A stretch of 64,000 bases of DNA, from positions 2,113,001 to 2,177,000 of the forward strand of contig NZ_CP133782.1 of assembly GCF_034351645.1 (NCBI RefSeq), read 5' to 3'. The position numbers were made by a program, and so were the translations under genes. The notes below the pieces were generated by a model, which was given only the letters and a program-made list of their open reading frames with translations, was not told where the DNA came from and did not search any database. This document shows, piece by piece, positions 63,636 to 64,000 of this stretch; position 1 is the stretch's first letter, and every line of letters starts with the position of its first letter. The DNA comes from Pseudomonas sp. DC1.2 (lineage in GTDB: Bacteria > Pseudomonadota > Gammaproteobacteria > Pseudomonadales > Pseudomonadaceae).

Positions 63636-64000
63636 TTGAACCGTCCTTTTCTCATTGCGCAGATCAGCGATCTGCACCTTAAAGCCGATCAAAAGCTGAC
63701 CTACGGTGTGGTCGATAGCCTGGGCGCGTTGCGGCGTGCGGTTGATCATTTGAATGCCAGCCGGCCGCGCCCCGACATCGTAGTGATTAGCGGCGACCTG
63801 GTGGATTTTGGCCGTCCCGATGAATACGCCGTACTGAAGTCGCAACTGGCGCGGTTGCACATGCCGTTCTACCTGGTGCCCGGCAATCACGATGATCGAG
63901 AGCATTTGCGGGCGGCGTTTACCGATCATGTCTACCTGCCGACCCGCGCCCATGTGCCGTTGGATTGGCTGGTCGAGGAGCACCCGGTGCGCCTTGTCGG
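63636..64000 (+). CDS. GpdQ-like metallophosphoesterase (3' end outside window)
   Basis: The first about 121 residues of a class III cyclic-nucleotide/glycerophospho-diesterase are seen, starting with TTG at 63636 (an AGAG site 8 bases before). Metal-binding motifs of calcineurin-like enzymes are in place: AQISDLHL (Asp and His), VVISGDLVDFG (GD) and VPGNHDDR (GNHD). This order matches GpdQ of Enterobacter, which cleaves glycerophosphoethanolamine and other phosphodiesters. It lies 23 bases behind the ATPase, so it belongs to the importer operon. No ATG gives the complete N-terminal motif; the ATG at 63613 stops after eight codons. The rest is beyond the window. Confidence 0.82.
   Translation, partial: MNRPFLIAQISDLHLKADQKLTYGVVDSLGALRRAVDHLNASRPRPDIVVISGDLVDFGRPDEYAVLKSQLARLHMPFYLVPGNHDDREHLRAAFTDHVYLPTRAHVPLDWLVEEHPVRLV

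Noticed and set aside
1..64000. tRNA, rRNA genes, CRISPR arrays, integrase or prophage clusters
   Set aside because: None was recognised by eye on either strand; a tRNAscan and CRISPR search would settle it.

Overview
The window reads as chromosome of a Pseudomonas of the P. fluorescens group. The signs are a Fur-controlled PrrF-type small RNA, a Crc/Hfq decoy RNA of the CrcZ/CrcY family beside the HMG-CoA lyase gene, liu leucine-catabolism genes with a MerR-type LiuR, an OprD-type porin, LysR-controlled phnWX, REP-like palindromes containing GCGAGC/GCTCGC, and high GC coding sequence with a few AT-rich intergenic islands. Both window edges cut genes: a PLP enzyme on the left and a metallophosphoesterase on the right.

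Layout. 1-7 kb: end of a PLP-dependent deaminase/desulfhydrase-like gene, a cytochrome b561, a Pro/Lys-repeat protein, phnX and phnW (2-aminoethylphosphonate degradation) with a divergent LysR regulator, and an OprD-like porin. 7-10 kb: a vgrG (type VI secretion spike) gene broken by an IS2-group IS3-family element with a perfect 5-bp target duplication. 10-14 kb: a YebC paralogue, a leucine-rich-repeat/kinase protein and a ZapE-like ATPase. 14-22 kb: a seven-gene operon joining a PotFGHI-like ABC importer to a three-subunit FAD/[2Fe-2S] dehydrogenase (HcnABC/opine-oxidase type), with a divergent IclR regulator. 22-25 kb: an ECF sigma/anti-sigma pair divergent from a catalase-like peroxidase and a cytochrome b561; the two promoters carry the same sequence and spacing. 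25-28 kb: a decayed HxlR/MFS locus, a zinc carboxypeptidase, the PrrF-type RNA, a small DUF3077-like protein and a LexA-fold repressor that appears unable to cleave itself.

28-38 kb holds leucine catabolism. liuABCD lie on the minus strand, opposed by an acyl-CoA synthetase gene, with two LiuR-like palindromes between them. About 2.8 kb further on are the CrcY-type RNA, liuE and liuR, with a third LiuR palindrome upstream of liuR. 38-51 kb: a LysR regulator and acyl-CoA dehydrogenase pair, a PstS-OmpA fusion, xthA, a GNAT acetyltransferase, tamA-tamB, and a membrane protein fused to a permuted papain-like domain. 51-64 kb: an SDR, a chemoreceptor, and an ethanolamine module (AraC regulator, permease, eutB, eutC) followed by a LacI regulator, a complete ABC importer and a GpdQ-like phosphodiesterase. 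The last part suggests, by inference only, uptake and hydrolysis of an ethanolamine phosphodiester feeding ethanolamine ammonia-lyase.

The window is mostly core metabolism. The points most worth following are the IS-broken vgrG, the ECF promoter pair, the CrcY and PrrF RNAs, the non-cleavable repressor, the uncharacterised dehydrogenase/ABC operon, and the eut/phosphodiesterase arrangement.
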